A stretch of DNA of 64,000 bases from Promicromonospora iranensis (GTDB lineage Bacteria > Actinomycetota > Actinomycetes > Actinomycetales > Cellulomonadaceae). Shown here in pieces: positions 52,550 through 61,013 of the stretch. Position 1 is the first letter of the stretch; the number at the start of each line of letters is the position of its first letter. Below the pieces are notes generated by a model. That model had not been told where the DNA came from, made no database searches, and was given only the letters and a program-made list of their open reading frames with translations. The translations under genes and the position numbers were made by a program. Location: positions 1 to 64,000 of the forward strand of contig NZ_JAJQMN010000002.1 in NCBI RefSeq assembly GCF_028994775.1, written 5' to 3'.

Positions 52550-53845
52550 GTGCCCATCAGCTACACCCTTCCCGGCGTCCACATCACCGACCACTCCGTC
52601 GACGTCCCGCTCGACTGGTCCCAGCCCGACGGTTCCCCGACCCTCTCCGTGTTCGCCCGCGAGCTCGTGGATCCCGCCCGTCGCACCGAGGACCTGCCGC
52701 TCCTCGTGTTCCTGCAGGGCGGCCCCGGCGGCAAGGGCCCGCGCCCGACCGGCCCGGACGGCTGGGTCGGCACCGCGCTCAAGCGCTTCCGCGTGGTGCT
52801 GCTGGACCAGCGCGGCACCGGGCGCTCCAGCGCGGTCCGGGCGGCCTCGCTCGCCGCGGTCGGCACGCCGGAGGAGCAGGCGGAGTACCTCAGCCACTTC
52901 CGCGCCGACAACATCGTGCGCGACGCCGAGCACGTCCGGAAGACGCTGTTCGATGGCCGGCGCTGGACCTCCCTGGGCCAGTCGTACGGCGGGTTCATCA
53001 CCATGACCTACCTGTCGTTCGCGCCCGAGGGCCTGAACGCGAGCCTGGTCACCGGTGGCCTGCCCGGCCTCACGGCGTCGGCCCGCGAGGTCTACGAGCG
53101 CACCCAGCCGCGGGTGGTCGCCAAGAACGCGCGGTTCCGCGCGCGCTACCCGCACGCCGTGACGACGCTCGGCCGCATCGCCGACCGCCTCGCCACCGGC
53201 GAGGTGGCCGCACCCGACGGCGACACGCTCACCACTCGCCGGTTCCAGACGCTCGGCATGGACTTCGGCATGCAGCCCGGGTTCGAACGGGTGCACTGGG
53301 CCGTCGACGAGGCGTTCGACTCCCCTCACGGCGGAGCGCTGAGCGACACGTTCCTCGCCACCGTCGCGGCCGAGACGTCGTTCGCGACCAACCCGCTGTA
53401 CGCGGTGCTGCACGAGTCGATCTACGCCCAGTCCCACACCGGCCCGACCGCGTGGGCCGCCCAGTCCGTGCGCGACGCCGACCCCGCCTTCGCCGAGGAC
53501 GCCCGCCCGCTGCTGATGACCGGCGAGATGATCTACCCCTGGATGTTCGCCGAGATCAACGCCCTGCGTCCGTTCGAGGCGGCCGCGCACGCCCTCGCGC
53601 AGCGGCAGCACTGGCGCGACCTGTACGACCTGCACCGCCTCGCCGAGAACGAGGTCCCGGTCGAGGCCGCCGTGTACTTCGACGACATGTTCGTGGACTC
53701 CGCCCTCTCGCTCGAGACGGCGGCGCACGTGGGCAACGTCGAGCCCTGGGTCACCAACGAGTTCGAGCACGACGGCCTGCGCCTGGGCGACGTCCTGTCC
53801 CGGCTGCTGGACCGCCTGGACGCCCGGGGTGGCCCGCTCCGATAG
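52550..53845 (+). CDS. pip: proline iminopeptidase-like alpha/beta hydrolase (peptidase S33)
   Basis: This 431-residue cytoplasmic hydrolase has the oxyanion motif LQGGPGGKGPR, VLLDQRGTGRS, and the nucleophile elbow GQSYGG with Ser145. A large cap domain follows, as in Xanthomonas-type prolyl aminopeptidases. It probably releases N-terminal proline from peptides. GTG 52550 has no clear ribosome-binding site. It is divergent from the TetR-linked membrane-protein gene. Confidence 0.85.
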   Translation: MPISYTLPGVHITDHSVDVPLDWSQPDGSPTLSVFARELVDPARRTEDLPLLVFLQGGPGGKGPRPTGPDGWVGTALKRFRVVLLDQRGTGRSSAVRAASLAAVGTPEEQAEYLSHFRADNIVRDAEHVRKTLFDGRRWTSLGQSYGGFITMTYLSFAPEGLNASLVTGGLPGLTASAREVYERTQPRVVAKNARFRARYPHAVTTLGRIADRLATGEVAAPDGDTLTTRRFQTLGMDFGMQPGFERVHWAVDEAFDSPHGGALSDTFLATVAAETSFATNPLYAVLHESIYAQSHTGPTAWAAQSVRDADPAFAEDARPLLMTGEMIYPWMFAEINALRPFEAAAHALAQRQHWRDLYDLHRLAENEVPVEAAVYFDDMFVDSALSLETAAHVGNVEPWVTNEFEHDGLRLGDVLSRLLDRLDARGGPLR

Positions 53846-53880
53846 CCCCTTCTTCGAAGAGAGCTACCCCGGCTGGACGC

Positions 53881-54558
53881 TCAGCCGCGGAGGGCCGGGA
53901 TCGAGGCGACCACGTAGCCGGTCACCTCGACGACGTCGCCGGCGGTCAGGTCCGGCTTGCCCGCCGGGACGCAGAGGGTGACCTGGAAGCCATCGGTCTG
54001 CACACGCGCGGCGGTGAAGGTCTGACCGGTGCGGCTGACGGCACGCTGCTGGATCGCGAGGACGACGCCCGTCAGGTGCGCGACGGCGTCGGTCGACAGG
54101 GCGTACGCCCCGGTGGGTTCGAAGACGAAGTCGGACGGGCCGGCGTCGGCACGGCCGAGCACCTGGACCGAGTTGCCCAGCACGACGATGGACACCGGAC
54201 CCTCGACGGGTGGTGCGGCCGAGCCGAGCAGCGCGAGCTCCTCGAGCTGGCAGGCGATCTCGGTGATGACCTCGTCGTCCTGATTCACGAGCTCGGCGAG
54301 CACCAGACCGCCGTCGACGGCCTGCGGCTCGGAGATGATGGCGCCGGGTGCCGCGTAGAACGTGGGCGTGACCACCCGGACCAGGTCGCCCTCAGTGGTG
54401 ATGATCAGGCGGGCACCCGACGCGTCGGTCCAGATGTGGACGCCGACCTCGCCGTCCTTGGCGATGGTCTCCGCCTCGGAGCGGGCCGCCGCCACCATGT
54501 CGCGAAAGTCGCTACGTCGCCAGACGTCCAGTCCGATGCAAGCCAGGTTCGATGCCAC
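53881..54558 (-). CDS. conserved-looking protein of unknown function
   Basis: This 225-residue soluble protein has no signal or membrane segment. Two halves are visible. An N-terminal alpha/beta part contains DVWRRSDFRDMVAAARSEAE and a Gly-rich strand. The C-terminal part has LTAGDVVEVTGYVVASIP. It starts with ATG 54558, 55 nt downstream of the RamB-like gene on the same strand, possibly co-transcribed. I do not recognise the family. Confidence 0.7.
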   Translation of the reverse strand: MASNLACIGLDVWRRSDFRDMVAAARSEAETIAKDGEVGVHIWTDASGARLIITTEGDLVRVVTPTFYAAPGAIISEPQAVDGGLVLAELVNQDDEVITEIACQLEELALLGSAAPPVEGPVSIVVLGNSVQVLGRADAGPSDFVFEPTGAYALSTDAVAHLTGVVLAIQQRAVSRTGQTFTAARVQTDGFQVTLCVPAGKPDLTAGDVVEVTGYVVASIPALRG

Positions 54559-54613
54559 GGTTGCCTACGCTAACCCGGCAGCTGCCCGGAACGCGCGATA
54601 CACCGTGAAACCG

Positions 54614-56101
54614 TCATTCGGGCGCGTGCTTGTCCAGGAACGCGTACACCTCGGCATCGTCGACGCCCGGGAACGCGCCGCGCGGCAGTGCGGCAAGGAT
54701 CTGCTGGTGCATGCGCCCGGACGGCCAGGCCTCGCCCGACCAGCGTGCGGTGAGCTCCGGCGCCGGACGCTGGCAGCACGCGGGATCCGGGCACGTCGAG
54801 GTGCGCCGCACCTGCGTGTCACGCCCGCGGAACCACTTGGCGTGCGCGTAGGGCACGCCCACTGTGATGGAGAACGCACCGGACCCGCCGTCGGGCCCGC
54901 CCGACGGCGACATGGAGCCGGTTTGGGTGGAGCACCAGAAGGTGCCGGCGGGCGTGTCGGTGTACTGGTAGAACTCGGTGGCCCGGTCGCGCCGCTCGAA
55001 CGCCTCGCGCGCCGCCCAGCGCCGGCAGATGAGCTGCCCCTCGATCGCGCCCGTGACGTCCTGTGGAAAGGGCAGGCCGTCGTTCGCGTAGCCCCGGAAC
55101 AGCGCGCCGTCGGCCCCGACCCGCAAGAAGTGCAGCGGGATACCGAGGTGGTGCGTCGCGAGGTTGGTGAGCCGCATCGCGGCGGCCTCGTGCGTGATGC
55201 CGAAGGCGTCGCGGAAGTCCTCGACGGCGAGGTCGCGCTCCCGCTTGCGCGCCTCCAGGAACGGCACGGCCACGAACTGCGGCGCGAGGCACGCCGCGGC
55301 GAAGTAGGTGATCTCGACGCGCTGGCGCAGGAACTCGCCGTAGGAGCGCGGCCGGTCGTGCTCGAGCACGCGGTGCGCGAGCGCCTGCAGGGCGAGCGAC
55401 CGCAGCCCGTGACCACCGGGCGTCGACGCGGGAGGCAGGTAGATCCGCCCGTTGCGCAGGTCGGTCACGGAGCGGGCGGACCGCGGCAGATCGTCCACGT
55501 GCAGCAGCGTGAAGCCCATCTGCTCCGCCATCCGGGCCACGGTGCGGTGCGTCAGCGCGCCGCCGGTGTACCCGGCGGCCCTGACCAGCTGCTCCGCCAC
55601 CGCCTCGAACTGCGGGTAGTGGTTGTCGCGGGCCTCCCGCTCGAGGCGTAGCTCGGTGTTGGCCCGGCGCGCCTCCTCAGGGGTCGCGATGGCGAGCTGC
55701 TCGCGTCGCGCCAGCTCGTCGTGCAGGCCGACGAGCTGCTCGAGCACGGGTATCGGCAGCTTCTGGCTGGGCTTGACGGCGGGTACACCGAGCGTGGTGA
55801 ACAGCGGGCCGCGCTGCGCGCGGTCGAGCGCGATCTCCAGGGCCGCGCGGCGGGACGGCGGCTCCGCGCTGAGCAGCTCGCTCATCGGCACGCCGAGCGC
55901 TTCCGCGATCGACCGCAGCAGCCCGAGACGCGGTTCGCGCCGCCCGTTCTCCACGAGCGACAGGAGGCTGGGCGCCGAACCCACCTTCTCGCCGAGCGCG
56001 TCGAGGGTGAGGCCTTGCGCCGTGCGCAGGTGCCGGATACGGCGCCCCAGCGTGATCAGGTCGGTCTCGCCGCGCGACGGCGCCTCGTTCGAGCTGGGCA
56101 C
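54614..56101 (-). CDS. ramB: RamB-like XRE-family regulator of acetate/short-chain acyl metabolism
   Basis: This 495-residue regulator has its N-terminal XRE HTH at about 17-75 (LGRRIRHLRTAQGLTLDALGE). An IrrE/ImmA-like central domain (about 180-320) is followed by a C-terminal ScfR-type domain with several Cys residues (CPDPACCQRP). This matches RamB of Corynebacterium/Mycobacterium, which represses acetate and glyoxylate genes. It is divergent from pckG with a 193-nt spacer, suggesting control of gluconeogenesis. The degenerate ImmA site probably has no protease activity. Confidence 0.85.
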   Translation of the reverse strand: MPSSNEAPSRGETDLITLGRRIRHLRTAQGLTLDALGEKVGSAPSLLSLVENGRREPRLGLLRSIAEALGVPMSELLSAEPPSRRAALEIALDRAQRGPLFTTLGVPAVKPSQKLPIPVLEQLVGLHDELARREQLAIATPEEARRANTELRLEREARDNHYPQFEAVAEQLVRAAGYTGGALTHRTVARMAEQMGFTLLHVDDLPRSARSVTDLRNGRIYLPPASTPGGHGLRSLALQALAHRVLEHDRPRSYGEFLRQRVEITYFAAACLAPQFVAVPFLEARKRERDLAVEDFRDAFGITHEAAAMRLTNLATHHLGIPLHFLRVGADGALFRGYANDGLPFPQDVTGAIEGQLICRRWAAREAFERRDRATEFYQYTDTPAGTFWCSTQTGSMSPSGGPDGGSGAFSITVGVPYAHAKWFRGRDTQVRRTSTCPDPACCQRPAPELTARWSGEAWPSGRMHQQILAALPRGAFPGVDDAEVYAFLDKHAPE

Positions 56102-56294
56102 GTCGTCCTCCGTCCCATCGTGTGACGGCCGTCACCCGGAGACACCCGGGACAGGCCAACAGGAACCTACTCCTTCACACTACGTGAAGATCGGCGATTC
56201 TTGACAGCCCAGAGACTGGAATTCGGACGGATCAACACACAAGAGTGGAAACAAGCCCGCCAACGTGGCCAGCCGTACGACGATCGGAGCGCAC

Positions 56295-58214
56295 ATGTCC
56301 GTCCTCGCGAACCCCCGCCGAACCCGGCTCGTCGCCGAGCTCGTCTCCGAGATGACGACCGGCCAGGGCTCCAGCACGTCCTCCCAGGCTCCGCTGCGCG
56401 CTGTGCCGCCCGTCGGAGACCAGGACGTGCGCGCCTGGGTGACGAACGTCGCCGAGCTCACCCAGCCGGACGAGATCGTCTGGTGCGACGGCTCCGCGGA
56501 GGAGAAGCAACGCCTCATCGACCAGATGCTGGCAGCGGGCACCCTCGTCGAGCTGAATCAGGAGAAGCGTCCGGGTTCGTACCTGGCGCGCTCCAACCCC
56601 GCCGACGTCGCCCGCGTCGAGTCGCGCACGTTCATCTGCTCGCAGGACGAGGAGGATGCCGGCCCCACCAACAACTGGGTGGCCCCGGACGAGATGCGCG
56701 CCGAGCTGAAGGGCGTCTTCGAGGGCTCGATGAAGGGCCGCACCATGTACGTGGTGCCGTTCTCGATGGGCCCCGTCGGCGGCCCCATCTCACAGGTGGG
56801 CATCGAGATCACCGACTCGCCGTACGTCGTCGTCTCGATGCACGTCATGACGCGCGTGTCCGCCGAGATCCTGGACCTCATCGACGCCGGGCAGCAGTGG
56901 GTCCCGGCAGTGCACTCGGTGGGGGCCCCGCTGGCGGACGGCGAGGCGGACGTCGCCTGGCCGTGCAACGACACCAAGTACATCGTGCAGTTCCCGGAGA
57001 CCCGGGAGATCTGGTCGTACGGCTCCGGCTACGGCGGCAACGCCCTGCTCGGCAAGAAGTGCTTCGCGCTGCGGATCGCCTCGGCGATGGCGCGCGACGA
57101 GGGCTGGCTCGCCGAGCACATGCTGCTCATCCGCATCACCTCGCCCGAGCAGCGCCAGTACCACCTGGCCGCCGCCTTCCCGAGCGCGTGCGGCAAGACG
57201 AACCTGGCGATGCTGCAGCCCACCATCCCGGGCTGGAAGGTCGAGACCCTCGGTGACGACATCGTGTGGATGCGCCCCGGCCCCGACGGCACACTGCGCG
57301 CCATCAACCCGGAGGCCGGCTTCTTCGGCGTCGCGCCGGGTACCGGCATCGACACCAACCCGACCGCCGTCGCGACCTTCGACCGCGACACCATCTTCAC
57401 GAACGTCGCGCTGACCGACGACGGCGACGTCTGGTGGGAAGGCCTGACGCCCGAGCCGCCGGAGCACCTGATCGACTGGCAGGGCAACGACTGGACGCCC
57501 GCCGACGCCGACGAGCGCCCCGCGGCCCACCCGAACTCGCGCTTCACGGTGTCGGCGGCCCAGTGCCCCACCATCGCGGACACGTGGGAGGACCCGGCCG
57601 GCGTGCCGGTCGACGCCATCGTCTTCGGCGGGCGCCGCGCCACGAACGTGCCGCTCGTGGCGCAGTCGTTCGACTGGGAGCACGGCGTGTTCATGGGTGC
57701 CACCATCTCGTCGGAGCGCACCGCAGCGGCCGAGGGCGCGCTCGGCGAGCTGCGCCGCGACCCCTTCGCGATGCTCCCGTTCTGCGGCTACAACATGGCC
57801 GACCACTGGGCGCACTGGCTGGAGGTCGGCGCGGGCATCGAGGAGTCGAAGCGGCCGCGGATCTTCCAGGTGAACTGGTTCCGCAAGGGTGACGACGGCC
57901 GGTTCCTGTGGCCGGGCTTCGGCGAGAACTCGCGCGTCATCGAGTGGATGGTCCGCCAGCTCGAGGCGGAGCGCGGCCTGCACCAGGACGTCTCCGTGGC
58001 CACGCCGGTGGGCAGCGTGCCCGCACCGGGCACGCTGAACCTCGACGGCATCGACGTGCCCGACGCCGACATGGCAGCCCTCTTCGACGTCCCCACCGCG
58101 CCGTGGCAGGCCGAGGCCGAGCTGACCGAGGAGTTCTTCGCCCAGTTCGGCGACCACACGCCGGCCGAGCTGCACGCCCAGCTGGAGGCTCTCAAGGAGC
58201 GTCTGGCCCGTTGA
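56295..58214 (+). CDS. pckG: phosphoenolpyruvate carboxykinase (GTP)
   Basis: This 639-residue cytoplasmic enzyme converts oxaloacetate and GTP to PEP, the first step of gluconeogenesis. It has [16 protein letters not shown], the kinase-1-like [13 protein letters not shown] with the mobile active-site Cys, then [12 protein letters not shown] and [16 protein letters not shown] 56295 with CGGAGC upstream is preferred over GTG 56265. It is divergent from ramB. Two terminator-like hairpins follow. Confidence 0.96.
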   Translation: MSVLANPRRTRLVAELVSEMTTGQGSSTSSQAPLRAVPPVGDQDVRAWVTNVAELTQPDEIVWCDGSAEEKQRLIDQMLAAGTLVELNQEKRPGSYLARSNPADVARVESRTFICSQDEEDAGPTNNWVAPDEMRAELKGVFEGSMKGRTMYVVPFSMGPVGGPISQVGIEITDSPYVVVSMHVMTRVSAEILDLIDAGQQWVPAVHSVGAPLADGEADVAWPCNDTKYIVQFPETREIWSYGSGYGGNALLGKKCFALRIASAMARDEGWLAEHMLLIRITSPEQRQYHLAAAFPSACGKTNLAMLQPTIPGWKVETLGDDIVWMRPGPDGTLRAINPEAGFFGVAPGTGIDTNPTAVATFDRDTIFTNVALTDDGDVWWEGLTPEPPEHLIDWQGNDWTPADADERPAAHPNSRFTVSAAQCPTIADTWEDPAGVPVDAIVFGGRRATNVPLVAQSFDWEHGVFMGATISSERTAAAEGALGELRRDPFAMLPFCGYNMADHWAHWLEVGAGIEESKRPRIFQVNWFRKGDDGRFLWPGFGENSRVIEWMVRQLEAERGLHQDVSVATPVGSVPAPGTLNLDGIDVPDADMAALFDVPTAPWQAEAELTEEFFAQFGDHTPAELHAQLEALKERLAR

Positions 58215-58217
58215 TTT

Positions 58218-58275
58218 CGAGCGGCTGACGGCGCGACCTCCTCGGGTGGCTACCCGTTGCGCCGTCAGCCGTTCG
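58218..58275 (+). terminator. hairpin after pckG, 17-bp arms
   Basis: The arms 58218-58234 and 58259-58275 pair with one mismatch around a 24-nt loop, starting 4 nt after the pckG stop. Confidence 0.65.
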
Positions 58276-58283
58276 AGCCGAGT

Positions 58284-58325
58284 TCCCCGGCCGGGTTATT
58301 GAGGCATCCCGGCCGGGGATCTTTT
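58284..58325 (+). terminator. intrinsic terminator after pckG
   Basis: A perfect 12-bp stem (58284-58295 with 58308-58319) is followed by TCTTTT, the clearest canonical rho-independent terminator in the window. Confidence 0.85.
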
Positions 58326-58358
58326 CTGCGCGCCCACTGTCTTCCAAGACCCCCTGTC

Positions 58359-58420
58359 CTTCGAGGTCTAAGTTGCTCCCTTCTGAAACGGTTCAGAACG
58401 GAGCCACTTAGACCTCGAAG
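58359..58420. repeat. 29-bp-arm palindrome between pckG and trpS
   Basis: The arms 58359-58387 and 58392-58420 pair at 27 of 29 positions with a 4-nt loop. It lies between convergent genes after the canonical pckG terminator, so it may terminate trpS or be a mobile palindromic repeat. Confidence 0.8.
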
Positions 58421-58449
58421 ATGTGGGGCGCCGGGCACCGCCCGCGGGA

Positions 58450-59601
58450 TCAGTAGCGCATGTTCATCAGGGCCCGGACGTCGTCCAGGGTGCGGTCCGC
58501 TATCGCGTTCGCCCGGGCGTTACCGCGGGCGAGCACCTCGGCGAGGTGCCGCGGCCCCGCCGAGGCGAGCTCTCGCCGTCGGGCCCGGAGCGGGCGCAGG
58601 CCCTCGACGACCGCCTCGGTGACCACCGTCTTGAGCTGCCCCGCGCCGGCCGAGCCGACCTCGTCCGCGAGCGCCTCCGGGGACGTTCCCGCGAAGTGGG
58701 CGCCGATCTGGAGGAGGTTCGCGATCTCCGGCCGGCGGTCCGGTTCGTAGGTGATCATGCGGTCGGCGTCGGTCCTGGCGCGCCGGAAGTACGCGACGGT
58801 CTCGTCCTCGGACGCGCGCAGCTCGAGCGCGTTTCCTCGCGACTTGGACATGCGGCGCCCGTCGGCACCCAGGACGGCGGTGGACGGCGCGATGAGCGCA
58901 TCCGGCTCCGGGAAGTACGGCTGGGCCGCGGAGTACCGCTGGTTGAAACGGCGGGCGATGGTGCGTGTGATCTCGAGGTGCGGCAGCTGGTCCACGCCGA
59001 CGGGCACGAGGTTGCCGTGGCAGAACAGGATGTCGGCGGCCTGGTGCACCGGGTAGGTGAACAGCAGGCCCGAGATGCCGCGCTTCTGCCGCAGCAGGGC
59101 GGCCTCCGCCTCGGCCTTGACGGTGGGGTTCCGCTCCAGCTCCGCGACGGTGACCAGCGACAGGAACGGCAGCAGCAGCTGGTTCAGCGCGGGTACCGCC
59201 GAGTGCGTGAAGACCGTGCTGCGCTCGGGGTCGATCCCTGCCGCGAGATAGTCGAGCAGCACCTCGTGGACGGTGGCGGGCAGGTCCCCGGCGTCGTCCC
59301 GGTCGGTGATGACCTGGTAGTCGGCGACGATCAGGAACACCTCGACGCCCAGGTTCTGCAACCGCACCCGGTTGGCGACGGTGCCGAGCAGGTGCCCGAG
59401 GTGCAGCGCGCCGGTCGGGCGGTCCCCGGTCAGCACGCGGTACTCCCCCGGGCTCCGGACGATCTGGCTCTCCAGGACCGCGGTGCGCTCGCGTGCGGCC
59501 GCGGCGGAGCGGGTGGTGCTGGCCGGGTTGCTCGGGATGCTTGGCTCGTGCGGGGTGGCCGACGTCGACGTGGTCGCCTCGGGCGTGGTGGTGACGGACA
59601 T
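58450..59601 (-). CDS. trpS: tryptophan--tRNA ligase (divergent, attenuator-controlled form)
   Basis: This 383-residue class I synthetase charges tRNA-Trp. Its HIGH-type motif reads TGDRPTGALHLGH (His67-His70), unlike the SGxQPTGxxHLGN form of housekeeping TrpRS. MSKS lies at 251-254. It has a Thr/Ser/Pro-rich N-terminal extension of about 38 residues. The start is ATG 59601 after AAGGAGG. A leader peptide with Trp-Trp-Trp and alternative hairpins precede it (59617-59747). In Streptomyces, an auxiliary indolmycin-resistant TrpRS is induced by such attenuation; by analogy this may be an auxiliary, drug-tolerant copy (inference). Confidence 0.92.
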   Translation of the reverse strand: MSVTTTPEATTSTSATPHEPSIPSNPASTTRSAAAARERTAVLESQIVRSPGEYRVLTGDRPTGALHLGHLLGTVANRVRLQNLGVEVFLIVADYQVITDRDDAGDLPATVHEVLLDYLAAGIDPERSTVFTHSAVPALNQLLLPFLSLVTVAELERNPTVKAEAEAALLRQKRGISGLLFTYPVHQAADILFCHGNLVPVGVDQLPHLEITRTIARRFNQRYSAAQPYFPEPDALIAPSTAVLGADGRRMSKSRGNALELRASEDETVAYFRRARTDADRMITYEPDRRPEIANLLQIGAHFAGTSPEALADEVGSAGAGQLKTVVTEAVVEGLRPLRARRRELASAGPRHLAEVLARGNARANAIADRTLDDVRALMNMRY

Positions 59602-59616
59602 GGGTCCTCCTTGCTC

Positions 59617-59682
59617 AGGAGCTGCCCACGAACGGCGTCGGGCACAAGGAAGTCCCGGGCTGCGTGAGCAGCTCGGGACTTG
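59617..59682 (-). promoter_or_regulatory. trpS attenuator hairpin and possible SD-sequestering stem
   Basis: On the minus strand AAGTCCCG pairs with CGGGACTT (59681-59674 with 59657-59650) and GCTGC with GCAGC inside, forming a long stem. CTCCT (59621-59617) can pair with AGGAG of the trpS ribosome-binding site (59611-59607). The stem lacks a U-run, so transcriptional versus translational control is undecided. Confidence 0.6.
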
Positions 59683-59702
59683 TGTGCGATGGGCGCGTCA
59701 GG

Positions 59703-59747
59703 TCACGGCTGCGAGTGCAGCCACCACCAGTTGAGCCCGTGCGTCAT
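59703..59747 (-). CDS. trpL: trpS leader peptide with three Trp codons
   Basis: The 14-residue open frame MTHGLNWWWLHSQP has three adjacent TGG codons (59729-59721). A hairpin GGCTGC-ACTC-GCAGCC (59722-59707) begins in the third Trp codon. A ribosome stalled at these codons would prevent it from forming. GCTGC and GCAGC recur in the downstream attenuator, allowing alternative pairing. A promoter (59754-59782) ends 6 nt before the ATG, so the leader is probably leaderless. It is too short for standard gene callers. Confidence 0.8.
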   Translation of the reverse strand: MTHGLNWWWLHSQP

Positions 59748-59753
59748 GCGCTC

Positions 59754-59782
59754 AGGTTATGCGGGGCGTTCACGGCGGGCAA
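59754..59782 (-). promoter_or_regulatory. promoter of trpL-trpS
   Basis: TTGCCC (59782-59777), a 17-nt spacer and TAACCT (59759-59754) on the minus strand. The leader ATG follows 6 nt after the -10. Confidence 0.55.
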
Positions 59783-59834
59783 GGGTGCTCGCGGGCGGGA
59801 CGACGCCCCGCCGTCGGACAGCGAGAATGGACCC

Positions 59835-60341
59835 GTGCCGCACTCCGCCGATACCCCCGCGCTGCCCGAGAACCCGCTCGCCCACGTCGTCTACTTCGAA
59901 CCGCGCATACCCGGCAACACCGGGTCCGCGATCCGGCTCGCGGCGGTCACCGGGGCCCGGCTGCACCTGGTGGAGCCGCTCGGCTTCGACCTGTCGGAGG
60001 CCAAGCTGAAGCGGGCGGGCCTCGACTACCACGATCTCGCCGTCATGGACGTGCACCCCTCGCTCGACGCCGCGCTCGACGCCCTGCCCGAGGCGCGCGT
60101 CTTCGCGTTCACCACCCGAGCGACCACCCGCTACACCGACGTCGAGTACCTGCCGGGTGACATCCTGTTGTTCGGGCCGGAGCCCACCGGCCTGCCGCCC
60201 GAGGCGCTGTCGCATCCGCGCGTCACCGACGAGCTGCGCATCCCGATGCTGCCCGGGCGCCGGTCGCTCAATCTGACGAACGCGGCGTCGATCGCGGTGT
60301 ACGAGGTGTGGCGGCAGGCGGGGTTTGCCGAGGGAACATGA
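59835..60341 (+). CDS. trmL: tRNA (cytidine/uridine-2'-O-)-methyltransferase TrmL
   Basis: This 168-residue SPOUT methyltransferase methylates the wobble position of tRNA-Leu. It starts (HVVYFEPRIPGNTGSAIRL) with the family motif I. It continues LVEPLGFDLSEAKLKRAGLDY, LLFGPEPTGLPPE and a knotted RSLNLTNAASIAVYE. The start is GTG 59835, giving normal length. It is divergent from trpL/trpS. Confidence 0.92.
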   Translation: MPHSADTPALPENPLAHVVYFEPRIPGNTGSAIRLAAVTGARLHLVEPLGFDLSEAKLKRAGLDYHDLAVMDVHPSLDAALDALPEARVFAFTTRATTRYTDVEYLPGDILLFGPEPTGLPPEALSHPRVTDELRIPMLPGRRSLNLTNAASIAVYEVWRQAGFAEGT

Positions 60342-60373
60342 CGGCCATCAGTCGTTGCGCACGTCGCAGACGG

Positions 60374-60724
60374 TCACGCGATCCCGAGGTGGATGAGTAG
60401 AGCATCGTCGAGCTCAGCGGCCTCCTCGGCAGACAGCTTCCCAACACGGTTCACCAGGCGGACCATGTCGACCGAACGCACCTGTTCTGCCTGTGCCTTG
60501 GAGTCGACGGGCAGGCCCGAGCCCTGCTTCGAGACAAGGGTCTGGAACGAGTGCACCCGCTTGACGTTGCTTGTCAGTGGCACCACCGTCAGCACCCCGC
60601 GCCCGAGCCGACGAGCCGCCGCGTTGTACGCGTCGTTCGACACGATCACGACCGGCCGAACCTTGTTCGCCTCTGACCCCCGAACCGGGTCGAGGTCCGC
60701 GTACCAGATCTCACCGCGGTACAT
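60374..60724 (-). CDS. mazF: MazF/PemK-family mRNA interferase toxin
   Basis: This 116-residue toxin has the PemK fold: YRGEIWYADLDPVRGSE, KVRPVVIVSNDAYN, VVPLTSN and QVRSVDMVRL. It probably cleaves RNA at a short motif. It overlaps the antitoxin gene by 14 nt and lies downstream of it, the usual order for mazE-mazF. Confidence 0.9.
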   Translation of the reverse strand: MYRGEIWYADLDPVRGSEANKVRPVVIVSNDAYNAAARRLGRGVLTVVPLTSNVKRVHSFQTLVSKQGSGLPVDSKAQAEQVRSVDMVRLVNRVGKLSAEEAAELDDALLIHLGIA

Positions 60725-60944
60725 CGGACTCCAACCCGTCGGCCACTGTCACGTCCCAGACCTCGGCCTCGCCGGAGTCATACCACTCTGTGATCGCCTG
60801 CTCGGCCTCAAGCGTGAGCGCCATCTGTCGAAGCGCGACGATCGCCTCGTGGACGGCGGCCGACCTTGAGCCAAGCCCCTTGTCCTCCGCATAGTCGTCC
60901 AGGAACCGTAGGTCCTGCTCCGGGATGCTCACACTAACCTTCAT
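60711..60944 (-). CDS. mazE: ribbon-helix-helix antitoxin (MazE-like)
   Basis: This 77-residue protein starts MKVSVSIPEQDLRFLDDYAE, a ribbon-helix-helix DNA-binding domain. A helix and an acidic toxin-binding tail (SGEAEVWDVTVADGLESD) follow. It differs from AbrB-type MazE and resembles the RHH MazE of mycobacteria. TAGGAT (60957-60952) lies 7 nt before the ATG, suggesting a leaderless transcript. Confidence 0.85.
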   Translation of the reverse strand: MKVSVSIPEQDLRFLDDYAEDKGLGSRSAAVHEAIVALRQMALTLEAEQAITEWYDSGEAEVWDVTVADGLESDVPR

Positions 60945-61013
60945 ACCAGTGATCCTACCTGAAGCACCCTGTTCTCGACCAGGGGTAGCACCTCGATGGT
61001 GTCGGCGCTACGG

